The notes beneath the pieces are model-generated. The model did not search any database, was not told the DNA's origin, and was given only the letters and a program-made list of their open reading frames with translations. A program made the translations under genes and the position numbers. Shown here one piece after another: positions 43,559 to 56,900 of a DNA stretch of 64,000 nt. Numbering within the stretch: position 1 is the stretch's first letter; every line of letters starts with the position of its first letter. Origin of the DNA: Tubulanus polymorphus (Eukaryota; Nemertea; Palaeonemertea; Tubulaniformes; Tubulanidae); contig NC_134030.1 in NCBI RefSeq assembly GCF_964204645.1, positions 6,508,278 through 6,572,277 on the forward strand, written 5' to 3'.

Positions 43559-44946
43559 TTCAATTGAAATAACGTGATGTAAGGCTGAAAAAATTGATAC
43601 CTTGTTTCTCATTTCTGCTGAGCTTAAAAGTTGACCGGACGCCACCATACAGCTATATAAAAATGATGACACTGATTACAAATTATTTTGCAGTTTACAA
43701 AAGTGGTCCGTTCGATCAGATGAATCAAGGTACCATTTTTCTAGCCTTAATTCTTTAGTCAACTGAGATCGAACTCAATGATGTATTAAGTATTGTTTAT
43801 TTCTTATCCAGACATGAATAGTAATCCTGCATTACAAGAATATTTTGAATGATTCAATTAAAAAAGTTGAAGAAATATTTCAGGCTGCTTCTATTGACTG
43901 ATGAAGGCAGTAGAATCCGGCGATGATATTTTTGCTTATTAAATTGAATTATCTTAGTCATTCTTGTGATGCAAGATTCTTATTTATTTACATCTTCACG
44001 GATATCATGTTGATAATATCAGTTTGATGATTGGTCCTAGTATCTGATTCAGGATATCATCATTTTTTGAAGAAATTGTGGGATCCAAGTTAAAGAAACG
44101 TTTTGACATTCGGATTTAGAAACAAATTTGACATCCAGATAACTGATTTGACCATATGTCTCCCACCACTATTCTATTCTGTGTAGACCTACACGTGATA
44201 CATAACAGTGTTTAACATTTTCTTTTATCCTGAATATTGTGATAATTTTATTTGATTTACACCAATTATACATGTTTATACGTGTTTTGTGGACTTGTAT
44301 CGGTAATTGTCTTAGGATATTTTATTGTCTCCATCACAATTTATGTGCTTAACCAATATTTTTGAATAAACAAAGTTATTTAAATTTAGTACACTCAAGT
44401 TATATTTTTATCTCAATTAATATTCTCATTCGGGACCTGTTTCAATATTTCTCTGGTCAAGAGTTAAAACACTGAACGAATGCCAACTCGAAGTCAAACT
44501 TTAACGATATGGCACTGGACGCTGGCATATCACGGCCCGCTAAACATACAAAAACTATGATATCGATAACTCCTGCCATCTATATACGTATAATTCTATC
44601 CTCTGGCATGCACATGTGGCGCCTTTTCAATGAAAAATTATTTACGAAGTGTCGAATATCATTCACATCCTAAATGAGGCAGAATAAGTAAAATTTTTCA
44701 TAGCTACGATCTTTGTAACCTAATTTTATTACATCATCTTTATTTTTCTGTGTATTTCATATGAATTAACGTGAAAATTTAAACCCGTCGTTGCTGCGAA
44801 CGGATCTGAATTTTAGTCAACAAAGGCCAGCGCATTTCTGAATGAGTCACTAGACCCCCACTCTCTGCGCTGACATTCCTTCTTCAGGACATTCATTAAA
44901 CTCGCTTTAAATCGTTGGAACGGTCTATTCTGCGTGATATTTCGCC
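43559..44946. other. SC5D 3' region and spacer before the Ig receptor
   Basis: Contains a MITE copy (43580-43749), an AATAAA at 44365-44370 that likely ends SC5D, and TGCCATCT near 44575. The promoter of the following gene must be within it. Confidence 0.4.
43580..43749. repeat. MITE family with TAGGCTAAAA ends, copy C
   Basis: TAAGGCTGAAAAAATTGATACC at the left; ATGAATCAAGGTACCATTTTTCTAGCCTTA at the right. Shares CTCATTTCTGCTGAG with copy A. Flanked by TAA on both sides, a possible short target duplication. Lies in the SC5D 3' region. Confidence 0.6.
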
Positions 44947-47900
44947 ATGGATATTATGTACGCGTGTTTATTTGTATTTCTGTGTATCACTAAAGGTAAT
45001 TATCAGTTTCTGTTGAGAGTCCTCCATTAATTTTTCTTGATGATGTAAATTACTAATGTCTATTTATTAATGGATGAGACCTGTTTTTCTGGGATATTTT
45101 GCTTACTATTTTGGGGCACATACCTCATTTATGTCTTAACAGAATGCCAAAAATCGCGGACAACAACTGAATATCCGATATTATTCCAGTTCTGTACCGA
45201 TTAGATGGATTGGCAAAAAGACTCATTAAGTCCAGTTGAATGAGAGAGAAAATCCTCCATTTTGTGAAATTTCTTGGATTTGAACATTGTTACCATGCCT
45301 ACGCCACCCTGATTTAGTTGTTGAGACCCCACAAGAAAAATAACTTCATTTTGTAGGCATGGTGACAATGTAAAAATTCAAGAAATTTCACAAAATGGAG
45401 CATTTTCTCTCTCATTCAACTGGACTTTAGGAGTCTTTTTGCCAATCCATCTAATTGGTACAGAACTGGAAATATATCGGATATTCAGTTGTTGTCCGCG
45501 ATTTTTGGCATTCTGTTAAGACATAAATGAGGTATGTACCCCAAAAAGTAAGCAAAATATCCCAGAAAAACAGGTCTCATCCATTAATAAATAGACATTA
45601 GTACTACGAGTTACGACAGCAAAAAACGTCCCACCGCATTATTAACAATTTCTTGAGTTGAGAGTAACATTGGATTCATTTCGACAAGATAAATGAAGGG
45701 AAGGCCAAAAATTAACGACAACACCCCTCACAACAAAAATAAACGCAGGCTCTCACAAATTCAAATTAATTTTTTCTTATTTAGAAGGGCCTATTTAGAA
45801 ACACCTAGCTATAGGCCTAATTTTAGATAGGTATTCCTGCAATAATAATTTTGTATGATGTACGGTAAATACAAAATAGCGTAAACACATTGTTGCAACT
45901 ACTAAGCCTATGGTATTTATCTACCGTTATCTTTAGCCACACTGATTCCTGCCTCTGAAATTTGAATCTTAAAACTACAACTATCCTGGAATTAACCTAC
46001 ACGATTCTGCGGTTAGGTGTCCAAAATGGTTATGTAACCTTACTATCATCCTAATCCTTAGATTAACACTATAGCCGTGAGGAATCGAAAAGGGACCGAA
46101 ACTGCAGTTTGACCAGTTGGGCGCAGTCATAAGGCCCAGGGTCCATACACAAAGATCGAACTAGCGAAGTGTATTTAATTGCAAATTGTGGCCAATTTTC
46201 ATCACAAATCCCAATTTATCCTGGCGGTGGTAATATGGATCCATAAACTGACCATCAAAACTGGTGCCACGTAGTAGCAGTCTTCTGAGTGAAACTTTCT
46301 TTTCTTTTCAGGGCTTCTGTTAGTAGACGCGCAGCAGTTGACTGCCTCGGTACTAGTTTCTCCGCCGACGCAAATAAAAGGCGACAAAACGACATTGATA
46401 TTGACGTATGAACCAAAGTCGACACTGTCCACAAACATAAATGTTCAAATAAAGAAAGTTATAGTGTCGCCTAATAAGAATGAAATGGAAAACGTGGCAA
46501 CTTTTAAAGGAGCAAGTAATGTGCTGGATTCTAGTCCTAAGTTCAGTCACCTACAGCTTGAATCGGTTGATAGCAATGGCATTAGATTGAAGTTCCAGCC
46601 AACAAACTTTTCAGATTCAGGCTCTTATCAGGCAACATTTGTGCGCATGTCAGATTTTGATACATTCATGGCTGCGTTCAGCATAGATGTTCAAGGTAAA
46701 TGCAACCATACAGAAACCCATTCATTTGTTCATTCTTTTTCCCGTGCTTTCCTCAAATCATTTGAATCGGACTAATTTTGTGTTATTGAATGAACCCTGA
46801 AACAGAGTAGTTCGGTTGACAAATACAAATTCTAGTAGACTCGTGAACACCACTTCATCTTGATAAAGTATAAAATAATTTGTTATCGAGGCTGAAAAGT
46901 ATATTCTTCAATTGAATGTAAAATCCCACCCACAATTGTCGAAAGGCTAGAAGGTTTATTCAAAATACAAGAAATATTTCGGGTGGTTGCTACACATGCT
47001 TCTTCATTCTAAAAATCATTTTACATGCGGATATTATGATCTTACTGATTCATTGTTCAATTGAATCCATAATGATGAGTTGAACTTATATAAATCAGGT
47101 CGATAAAATTATTCACCCTCGTGGAGCTGGCTGCACCATCCATGCTGTCGCAATTAGATCTCTGAAGCTCATAAGATTTGTCTCTGTTTGTTTTTCAGCT
47201 TACCCCGGTAGACCGACGATAACCGTTAACAATCAAGTCGCTACCGAAAACGACAGTAACTTGATGATTACTTGCGTCGGAAACGTCGGTAAAACCGCGA
47301 CAACGGGAACCGTCCGTATGTTCACAAAGATGCAGTTCGAAACCGTGTTCAGGCAGATTCCAAACGGAGACGTGCAGACGCAGAGCGTGTTAAACCCGGA
47401 TGGAACGACAACGATCACCGCTTCAGTTTTCACCGGCGTCGTCACATATCAGATGAATAAGGCGATATATCGCTGTCAAACGGAAAATAGTTTATTAAGC
47501 GCGAACGAGGAACGTTACTCGGCTGACGTGACGCTGAATGTCCAATGTAAGTTTATGTTGGTATTTTTTTCAGGACAGTGTGAATTCCCCTCCTTAAGTG
47601 TACATTTTTGGCTATGTAACCCTTATAAACACGAGTAGAGTTATGAGTACTCGAGTAGCCAATTATTATTTTCTTTTTTGAATTGGGATCTGTGAGCTTT
47701 AAATAATAGGCTCTAATGTTACAGGAATTGCAAAACCCTTTAGAAATAGGGCACGATTTGTACAATTATATAGTAAGAGTACTCCACTAATCCGCCATTG
47801 TCATACCCTGCTACCGCTTCATAGATTGGTATCTCAGTTTGATTTACGTTTCTAATCATGAAAACACAGAATTCACTCATTAGCACTCAGGAATTTCACT

Positions 47901-50900
47901 ATGTAGTGTCAATTACTCCTCAGAAAATTGAGTGCTAATGGGTCAAATCAAACATCTTGGTGAAGTCGGGAATTTCATAAATCCTGTCGTGGTAGTTTTT
48001 TCTAAGTAAGAGTTTTAGTTGGTATCCCGACGACAAACAATAGTCCCAGGGATGCTTTTAAAATCAAGGCCACCCCCTCAAATGGAGACCTTTTTCAGTT
48101 TATCACTTGACGCTTGTAAAGTTATTTGATCGAATTGATGAAATTATTTAAGATGTGTAAATTGATTTTTCTGTTCGCAGATAGAGTACGCGATGTTCGC
48201 ATTACGCCCGTCGATACAAACGTGCCCCGCAATTCGAGGATTGTGTGCGTCGCTTCGGGTAATCCTGAACCGGCCGTCACGTGGGAGCGAATATCCGGAC
48301 CTGTATTCGCAGAGATCGCGCCCGGCGTGCTTCAAATACCGCTGACGGCACTGCCAGGAACGCACGAGTATCGATGTAATGCTAAAAATACGGTTAACGG
48401 CGGAGTGGCGGTCATCAATAAGTCTTACAAATTCAACATCACCGGTAAGTAATAATGATCACCAACAACGCCTCCTGTACGACAATCATGACACTACTGG
48501 CGCGAATGTAAACAGTTTAGTCACTAGATATCACGCCACACATCGCATCCTGATTACATCGAGGCATCTGTTGTTGTTTTTTAATAATACAAATTTACTT
48601 CCATAACATTCAATCTGTCACAAAAACAACCGTCGGACTCATCGAAACAATCATACTCGATAATAGGGGACAGGTTCTTCTGCGATGGTGTAGCTGTCAG
48701 TCCCCTCTTTATGCCTACCCCTCTAAGATAAAATCACAAGATCCAGTGGCTGATTTTGAAGAACTTGTCACAACCCAGAAGGGCAATTTGATGTTCAAAA
48801 ATATGAGGCGCACTACTGAACTGAAATGCCCCTACTTGTTGTTGAAAAAAAAATACGGGAAAAGGGCGCTCCAAAGATCCGATAGACTTGCGCAAATCTC
48901 CCTGGAGACTATAGCCATCCATATAAAGACTTCAGGTCTCTTGTGCGGAAACGCAGGCATTTTTAAAATGGAAATGTATGACAGTCTTTTACCTGAACCT
49001 GCAGGCATATTTTATATAGACATTTTATCGCTACTTGCGGAAAATCACTTCATGAAGTCTTCACCCATAAACAGGTGATTGATACTAGGAACCAAATATG
49101 GAAAAATATTCATATCAAAATGTCCGTCCGTGTGATAAACTGTTAGCTAATTATTATTGGCATTTTGACAGAAATCTGGCCGATATTTCGCGAATAGTAC
49201 GAATAAACGGAAAATTAGGTCATTTTCATCATCCTCGTTAATTATCATCACCGGGGCCTATACCAGCGCGAGTGCGATAATTATGTTGATTATCAATGAT
49301 GATAGGTCACGCATATTTAAGGGTTAAATGTCGCTTAACGAGATAGAGAGAAGATATTATTTATTAGGACAAACGTCGTAATTTCGTGTTAATTGAAATA
49401 TACCGAAATTAGGTAAGGATATAATTATGACTGAATAAACGTCATCATCTTTTATCATAATGTACTTGATGGTGAATCTAATTGATAGAGTTGGGCACTG
49501 TGCCGGCTATAAATCCTAGTCCCCGAATTCGTCTCTGGTTAAAATACCAGGCTGTTGACCTTGTCAGATACAGTAACCCACGCCTTACTCGGACGTGGTC
49601 AACTCTGACAAAAATCAGTTTGACTCTAATGTATTTTCATATCTTTAACTTGGATTTTGTTTATCTCAGACCAATTTTGCTGGTCCCAGTTTATCTCAAG
49701 TAAGGCATTTATTTTCAATCCTAAAGAAAAACTCAATTAGGAAATCTGTTAGTTTCAATCATATAGGTCTGTAGTATTAAGTATTTCATTTTAATGTGAA
49801 TTAATAGTATTTTTATAGTAATTGTCCTTGCTCTTGATGTGACATGTATTAACTGTGCCGTGTACACATACAACTATTCAAGTGAAAACCTGCCTTCATG
49901 CACACCGCTCCCGCGTACAATAGAATTTAGTACCGTTTTTACTGGTGAAAGAATGATTTAAGTACGAACAAAAATTTCGTCTATTGTTTCGCCTCTAGCA
50001 ATAGCAGGGGGGGGTTGCTCTGCTAAAAATACGTTCAGAGCTTGATCAAAATTTTTTTTAGGCGATTGTTTTCAAGTACCGGTACGTCATACGCTCGGGC
50101 AGATTTTAATGCGATATCTCGCGTTGGCGTCGATCAGAGCAATAATACGTTTCTTGTTTGGTATTCAGACTTTTGAATCGGACGTTTTATTGAAAATCGT
50201 TACCTCAGATATTCCGGCAGGTGTTCGAGTGTCTCTGTTCATAAATAATTATCGTATATACAAGTGGGACAATACTACTGTCCATGTGCGCGTCGTCGAA
50301 GTCCACACGTCAAGACAAACTGTTTTAATACCTACTTTATTATCTTATAGACGCTAGATTTGAAATAGTGTTGTCGATAGAGCGAAAACTGAATCGCGAC
50401 TAAAACCAAATTCATCCTTGAAAAATAGTATGCCCCCTGTAAAAATCCTGGTAAAAAAGTGACCACTTTCATAAAGACCTGGGGGACCTTCATTCTAGTC
50501 AAACAACATACTGTATCAGTTCAGAAAAAAGTGTTGTTATTGTAGATATTAAGATAATCTAAGTTCATTACTTCGGGACTGGTTAAATTCATTATATCTC
50601 AACAAGGGAAATGACAAATAGATGTGTTATTTCCTTTTTCAAAGTCAATCCTTGTTCGATTTGTATTCTGGCTGTTATCAGAAATCTGTTAGGCGTAGAG
50701 GGCAACAACTAATAAGAACTGTACTCGTTTATTTATACCAATTAGTCATTACTAGCCAGCAGTCATCACGTCCTTATCACGTCCTGTTCTGTGGTTCGGT
50801 CTTAAAACAAAACACAATTTTTAACTTAGGAGTAGACTTGGAAGTAAGATAACATTGTTGAGATTTTTGATATAGGCCTAATCATCATCCATAACAGGCC

Positions 50901-53900
50901 TCTGTAACCTTAATGTCATCGGGATAAGTCTGACTAATGTATTGTGGGGCGTTGTTCGGTAGTGAGTCATTCATTCATTCATTCATTAAAATGACTCTAG
51001 GACGCTCTGTTTGTGAGTCGTTGTATCGCAGTGCACCTGTGACTGGTTCACTATATTCTCCTCATCTAGTGTGCAGCAGATTAGATTTACTATACGGCTG
51101 TGAAACAAACATCGCAGTGCACCTGTGACTGGTTCACTATATTCTCCTCATCTAGTGTGCAGCAGATTAGATTTACTATACGGCTGTGAAACAAAACCAA
51201 TAGATCTAACTCAAGATAGCGACAAACCTTTTGAATTTTGCTAGGCCCCCTAGGACAGGGTGGACACTTACCTGGATATCCGGGAAAAGTCGAGGATTAA
51301 TCAGGGACTTTGGTAGAAAAAAAGCTATAAGTTAGAAATTTGATGAGATTGCTATATCACACGCAGAATCAAACAGTTTCCGTCTATGTCTTTATTTATA
51401 TGACTGTGTAAATCGATTGGTTCTTAGCAGATCAAGTCAGAGAAAAAGCTACGCCAATAAAGGTCATGCTGTAGGAGTACGTACCTCCTCAATCTTTTAG
51501 AAAGATTTTGGCCTCGTTGATCATTTGTAACTCAAAACCATTGAGGGATATATTTTTTCGTAGCATTCCAGTGAATTAAGTCATGATTTAAAGCAGCATT
51601 GTTTGTAGATTAGGTTTTTTTTTTCGTGCTTAAAGGTTCGACGTAATTTGCTGCGGGCTGATTTACATATAATGTGATTCAACAATGAGTTTGTGAACGG
51701 GAATCAAATTGTAAATATATGCTGATGACCTGTATACATGCACAACTACAGTACATTATCAAAATCAGTTCATTATATTCCCCGCAATAATCTGGAAATA
51801 CTTCACTACTCGGCAAAAGACAGAAGTACTCGGGGTATGGGAAGTTATATGATTTGAACGTTGGTGCCTACTATTTATTAGTGCTTTTGAGTAGTAGAGG
51901 TTATTTCTGAAAATCCTGTATGAATCCCACGAACTATTCTTAATACACACATCTTTAATCTTAATTGTAATATACGGTAACGCATGTCATACTCAAAACA
52001 CATACCGTCATTTACGTCTCTCTCGTATCAATATAGCACAAAAACATTCTAATGTAGAAATCTATCGGCAAAACGATAACAACAGTAGATACTCTCTCAT
52101 TTTAGACAGACACACTGCGTATGATCTTCGTTGCATGTTTTATTATTATTTTTTTTCATGTTCTCTATTATTTTCAGCCTTACCGACCACGATACCACCT
52201 CCAACAAATAATCCAACTACGCCAAAAACAGGTGATGAAAAATACGCGTGCAGTATGGCTGCGATTCGTCCCCGTCATTTCGGGGGTATTTTGATAACGC
52301 CGGATACGACGGAGAACTGCACATAACCTAGCTTCATACACCAAACATAAATCATCATAGGCCTACCTAAATTTGATAAATCTAAAAAAAATGTCATTTT
52401 CTTCTATCTGGTAGTAAAGATCTTGAAGATATTGTATAGGCCTAGTAGAGAAGTTTTTGGTGTATGAAGCATGATTTGTAGGTGTATTTAGTGTTTAGAT
52501 GGGTGTGGAAATGATCTTTTTAGCTGAATAACTTTCACCAGCACGCTTTCATCTTTTAAAGTCTATAACGCTTTACAATCATTAGAACCTCTATATACTC
52601 TATGTCTGCATTGATGTGTTTGTGCTTCTCTATTTCTGATGGTGATTTCGTTCAGAATTATTCTGGATTTTGTAATGTTTATGTATAGGTGATGGTTTAA
52701 TGGACGTATGGACATATACATCATACAACAGGGCCGTACAGATACCCACAACCTCCCGTCCAGGTCCAGTAAGCGTATCTTTCTAGCCGTATTTTTTTCC
52801 GCAAGCTATGTTAACATATTACCAACAAATTATGTCATCGGAATTCTGTGAAGGGTAGAAGAATTATTCTATGTTTTATTGGGCTCACTTTCGGCCACTG
52901 TTCTACGTGGTAATTCTAAACTCTGGACAGGGCATCTTGGTTCGAGATAAGACTCAAATATCCATACGAGAGAACTCTCGCAATAATTCAAAGATGTACG
53001 TGAGGTTCTTGAGGAAAAGAGTATATCATTTGAGTTATGGTTCGGCTAAAGACTATCAGCCATCATCAGGCGTACTCGTATTCATTAACTCAAGAACGTA
53101 ACATCTTTGGCCGATTTATTGTGGGATTTCTCTCATATGTTAACCTTACACGGATATTATCGTGTATCATCTCGACTTATCAAATATCCACGGATAAAAA
53201 ACACCAGCATTTATTCATGACCCAATAAATAGAACTATTTATATAACGGCGGGTATGGAAGAACATTTCGATCTCCCCTCAATCTGGTAGGATCAATGAT
53301 ATGTCAAGTGCGTCGGTTTCCTTCCTTGTTTCGACTCGCCTTTCCGCGTTGCGTTGTGACGACCCATTGAACAGTAATCGTAATCGATATATTCTATTCG
53401 TTTTGCCGGCGACTAATGCTACGAATGGCAATTAAATTCATTTCAGCCTTTTCAACCTCCGCCACTTTTCCATAATGAATACGGCGATATATGCGCGTGT
53501 TAAGCAATCGATTGATGAAAAATTCTCCGATATAGATCAGCCATTCGGAGTTAGAAAGATGATATGGGCCGAGGTGAATAGCATCCGCCCTGCCTTTATT
53601 TCCGCAGCGCCTAGAAACAAACTGCCGGAATTCAGGTGTGCGTATTTCACCACCCATCAAACAACAGCACTCATTAATATAACAGCGTTACAAATAATCA
53701 CTCCTTTTATACAGTACATAATGGTGTTTAGTCTGTCAACGAGAGTTTAATAACTCATTGTAACGAGTGTGTATCTAACATTAGCAGGTTCTCTATGGAA
53801 TTACATCATCGAGAGTGTTGTCTTGGAACAGGTCTTTAAGTTTCCACCCAGTTTGTTTCCTAGCATAGCGCGCTTTATTAGCCTACGAATTAACTGACAT

Positions 53901-56900
53901 AGTCTTGAATCTCTTACAATATTATAATCGCTAGTCTTCGATTTTGTGTAGACATAAGAAATAAGTGAAGATTTGTTCTCGTTATCAAGTAGTAATAGTA
54001 CTTGTCCAATGAACCCGCTCTATATTTTACATGCACTGTCTCTACGCATAGGTTGACAAATGGTTGAGGTATTCATTCAATGCTTGAGTAAACAAACCAA
54101 ACTCGAACACCTCACACATATTTCTCGGTATTGACCGCAGTTCACGGGGAGTTGCTCGCGAACCAGTTTCTCTTATTATACATCCATTGTCGATTTTTTC
54201 GAACACTTTCGATCACAACTTTCCTGTTATTTATGAATAGAAGATGAATGGAAATGTACACGAAAAAGAATCTAACGCATTTGCTAATTTTGGACTCGAG
54301 CTAAAGCTGGATGCTTTCAAAGTTTGATATTGGATTCAGTTGTTTTTTAGTACTAGTAGGGTTTGATATTACTATTAGTATATTCACCGCTGAACTAACC
54401 CTCCTGGCTTCAAAAGCATTCCGAGCACAAATTCTTATGTCATTTAAACAGTAACAAACCTAACAAAGATTTGCCTTAACTGGAAATACTCCACATATAT
54501 ATACATATATCTGTATGTATGTGTGTGTATATGTATATATGTATATATATATATACGTTCTTTTATTACCAGTTACTATATTAGATAATGATTTCGATAA
54601 CCACCACGCACCAAATACTAATAACACGATAAATCTATTGTCTCGCTGGAGAAATCTCTTTAAAATTCATGTTAATACAAATTCATTACTAGTTTATTCC
54701 AGGGGAGCTTTATGCTTAATGAATCAATTGAATCAAAAATAGGCGAATAACAATAATGATCGACATTCTACTAAAGAGTGCATATTCAGTTAGTTATGTA
54801 ATGAAACTGTAGGGGTCGCCACGTCCTGAGCTCGTCGTCGTTCCTAGGTTGGCGAATGTTCTGAATTCTCTGAATGCGTTGCTGTTCAGATATAAAATCT
54901 TGATTTCTTTGACGTCTGATAAAGCTATAGCATTATTGGCGATGAAAGCATTTGTTCTTTAGATATGGTTACTTGAAATAGGCTGTGAATATCTAATTGT
55001 CTGGATTAAATTCCGCATCGTGAAGCCAAAGGATGCGATATCTTCAAACATAGCGTCTTCGTGCCTAATGCATATTTTCTCTTGGCCTATATGTGTCATT
55101 AATTTTCAATTTTAGGCATCAGCTGAAACCATGCTACCGGTATATAAACTTAGGGAACCTTGTCATTTTCAATGACCCAAGATTAAAATCCTTGTATTCT
55201 GACTGAATTTGAATCGTGATGTTTTCTTTGCATTGGCAATTATCTATACTGTTAGGTGATAAGTGAAATCGTGTGATTTCTATATTCTGCGGGTATTTTT
55301 GGTTCCTTCCTCCGCCCAAGTATTCCCGGTATATAAAATATATATTGAATATATGAGATTGTCCTCTCTTCTGCTTACAGGAGGAAGTACTGGAGATGAT
55401 AAAGATGGTATGTATTTATGTACAGCATGCTTACACCCTGATTTCCTTTCCCCGATGACTCGTTTCTTTAAATCTAACACATTTTTTCACGTTCTTTAAT
55501 GAACGAACATTTTATTTGTTGTAAAATACGTTTTTCTAAAAATCATATCTGGACTACTGTCGATTTCGCATTAAATCGTTCCATTTTCATTTGTAAATGA
55601 TTCTCTTCGAAAAAATATTTTCGTGGCAGACATTTTTTGAAACATTAGTAATTAATTCTTCAGTTTCCCCGTTAATGCCAAGAAAAACATCGTAAAAGTG
55701 TTTGGTTTCACTCGTGAGTTGGCTGTATAAATAAGAATGGAATTTATAACTATACGTTCGATATGTATGAAAAATGTCCAGATATGAACGAACCGGATAT
55801 AATTGAAGATATTGACACAGCGGGTGATGATCCCTCATTCACCTCGGCAACTAGTCATTGTTTAATATGATAGTTTTTCTGAATGCCCTCGAAAGATGGC
55901 AGCACATGGATACGAAATTTACTTCTCGCACGGGAGAAGACTTCATTTAAACTATTGATATAGAATATAGATGAATCTGCGTACTGTATATTGAACTGAT
56001 GCTTATTCTACTATTTTCACCGGTCAACTTTCACTGTAGTGTTGATTTTAGTTTGTGGCATGTGCGAACTGTAATCTTCATCTTTGTCGCTAGGTGGTGC
56101 CACGTGTACGTGTGTATGTCGACTGATATGGCCACCAGGTAACACGCACCACACGTCGATTCTCTATTCACTGTTACTCTCTGTCAGTCACGCTATTCAA
56201 AATTCTGATGTCCGATTATTATTATTAACAAGCTATCTTATATACCGTAGAAAATCTTAAACCGCCGATAAATTCAGTCAAGACTGGGCGAGGCCATCGA
56301 TCAGAATTTTGAATTTTTAGTTCGATTCTCTTCTAGATAGTTATTAAATATCTTGAATATTATCTTTTTAGTTTTAGATTAGTATAAAGTGATTTCACGC
56401 ACTTACAGGAAACCTTTGATACTAAATCCTTTATCTAGTACGCTGTGTGTTAGGTGCGAGAGGTCGTCCATCATGTGCTGCCATCTATGTTGTGAATTAT
56501 TCTTTTGCGGCCATATTCTCGCAAAATTACTCCTCCCTTGAGCCTGACGTACTCAGCGCAGGGAAACACGGAAGCAAGAGACAGAAACATGTTTCCGAGC
56601 ATTTCCTCGTGTCGTGTACGTAAACAAGAAACATGATTTAGGGATCGATGTTTCCGAGATCGAACATGTTTGTTTCCATATTTCCCTGTTTCCGTGCCAC
56701 GCCTGGTTGGGCTCGATGCAGCGATTCAGACCCTGGGGCTGGTTGCATAGTCATGGCTTAGACTTAAGACCAGTCTAAGACCAACTAAGTTCTATAGCCA
56801 ATCTAACAGCTTAAGACCAGTCTTAAGATTTAAGACCACTTTTGGACTTAAGTCACAACTGTGCAACTTGCCCCAGGTGACATTGCAAGATTCTGGTATC

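Larger units (their letters stand above)
48445..52177 (+). other. Intron of the Ig gene (3.7 kb)
   Basis: AT-rich. Searched for Ig-like Cys...W...DxGxYxC sequences in three frames; none found. Contains a tandem 86-bp duplication (51025-51195), an (ATTC)n run near 50967 and fragments of the CAGGGTGG repeat near 50455 and 51256. Confidence 0.5.

Noticed and set aside
48746-49078. 110-codon frame after the third Ig exon
   Set aside because: No Ig signature, no acceptor or donor fitting phase 1; looks like chance or repeat-derived.
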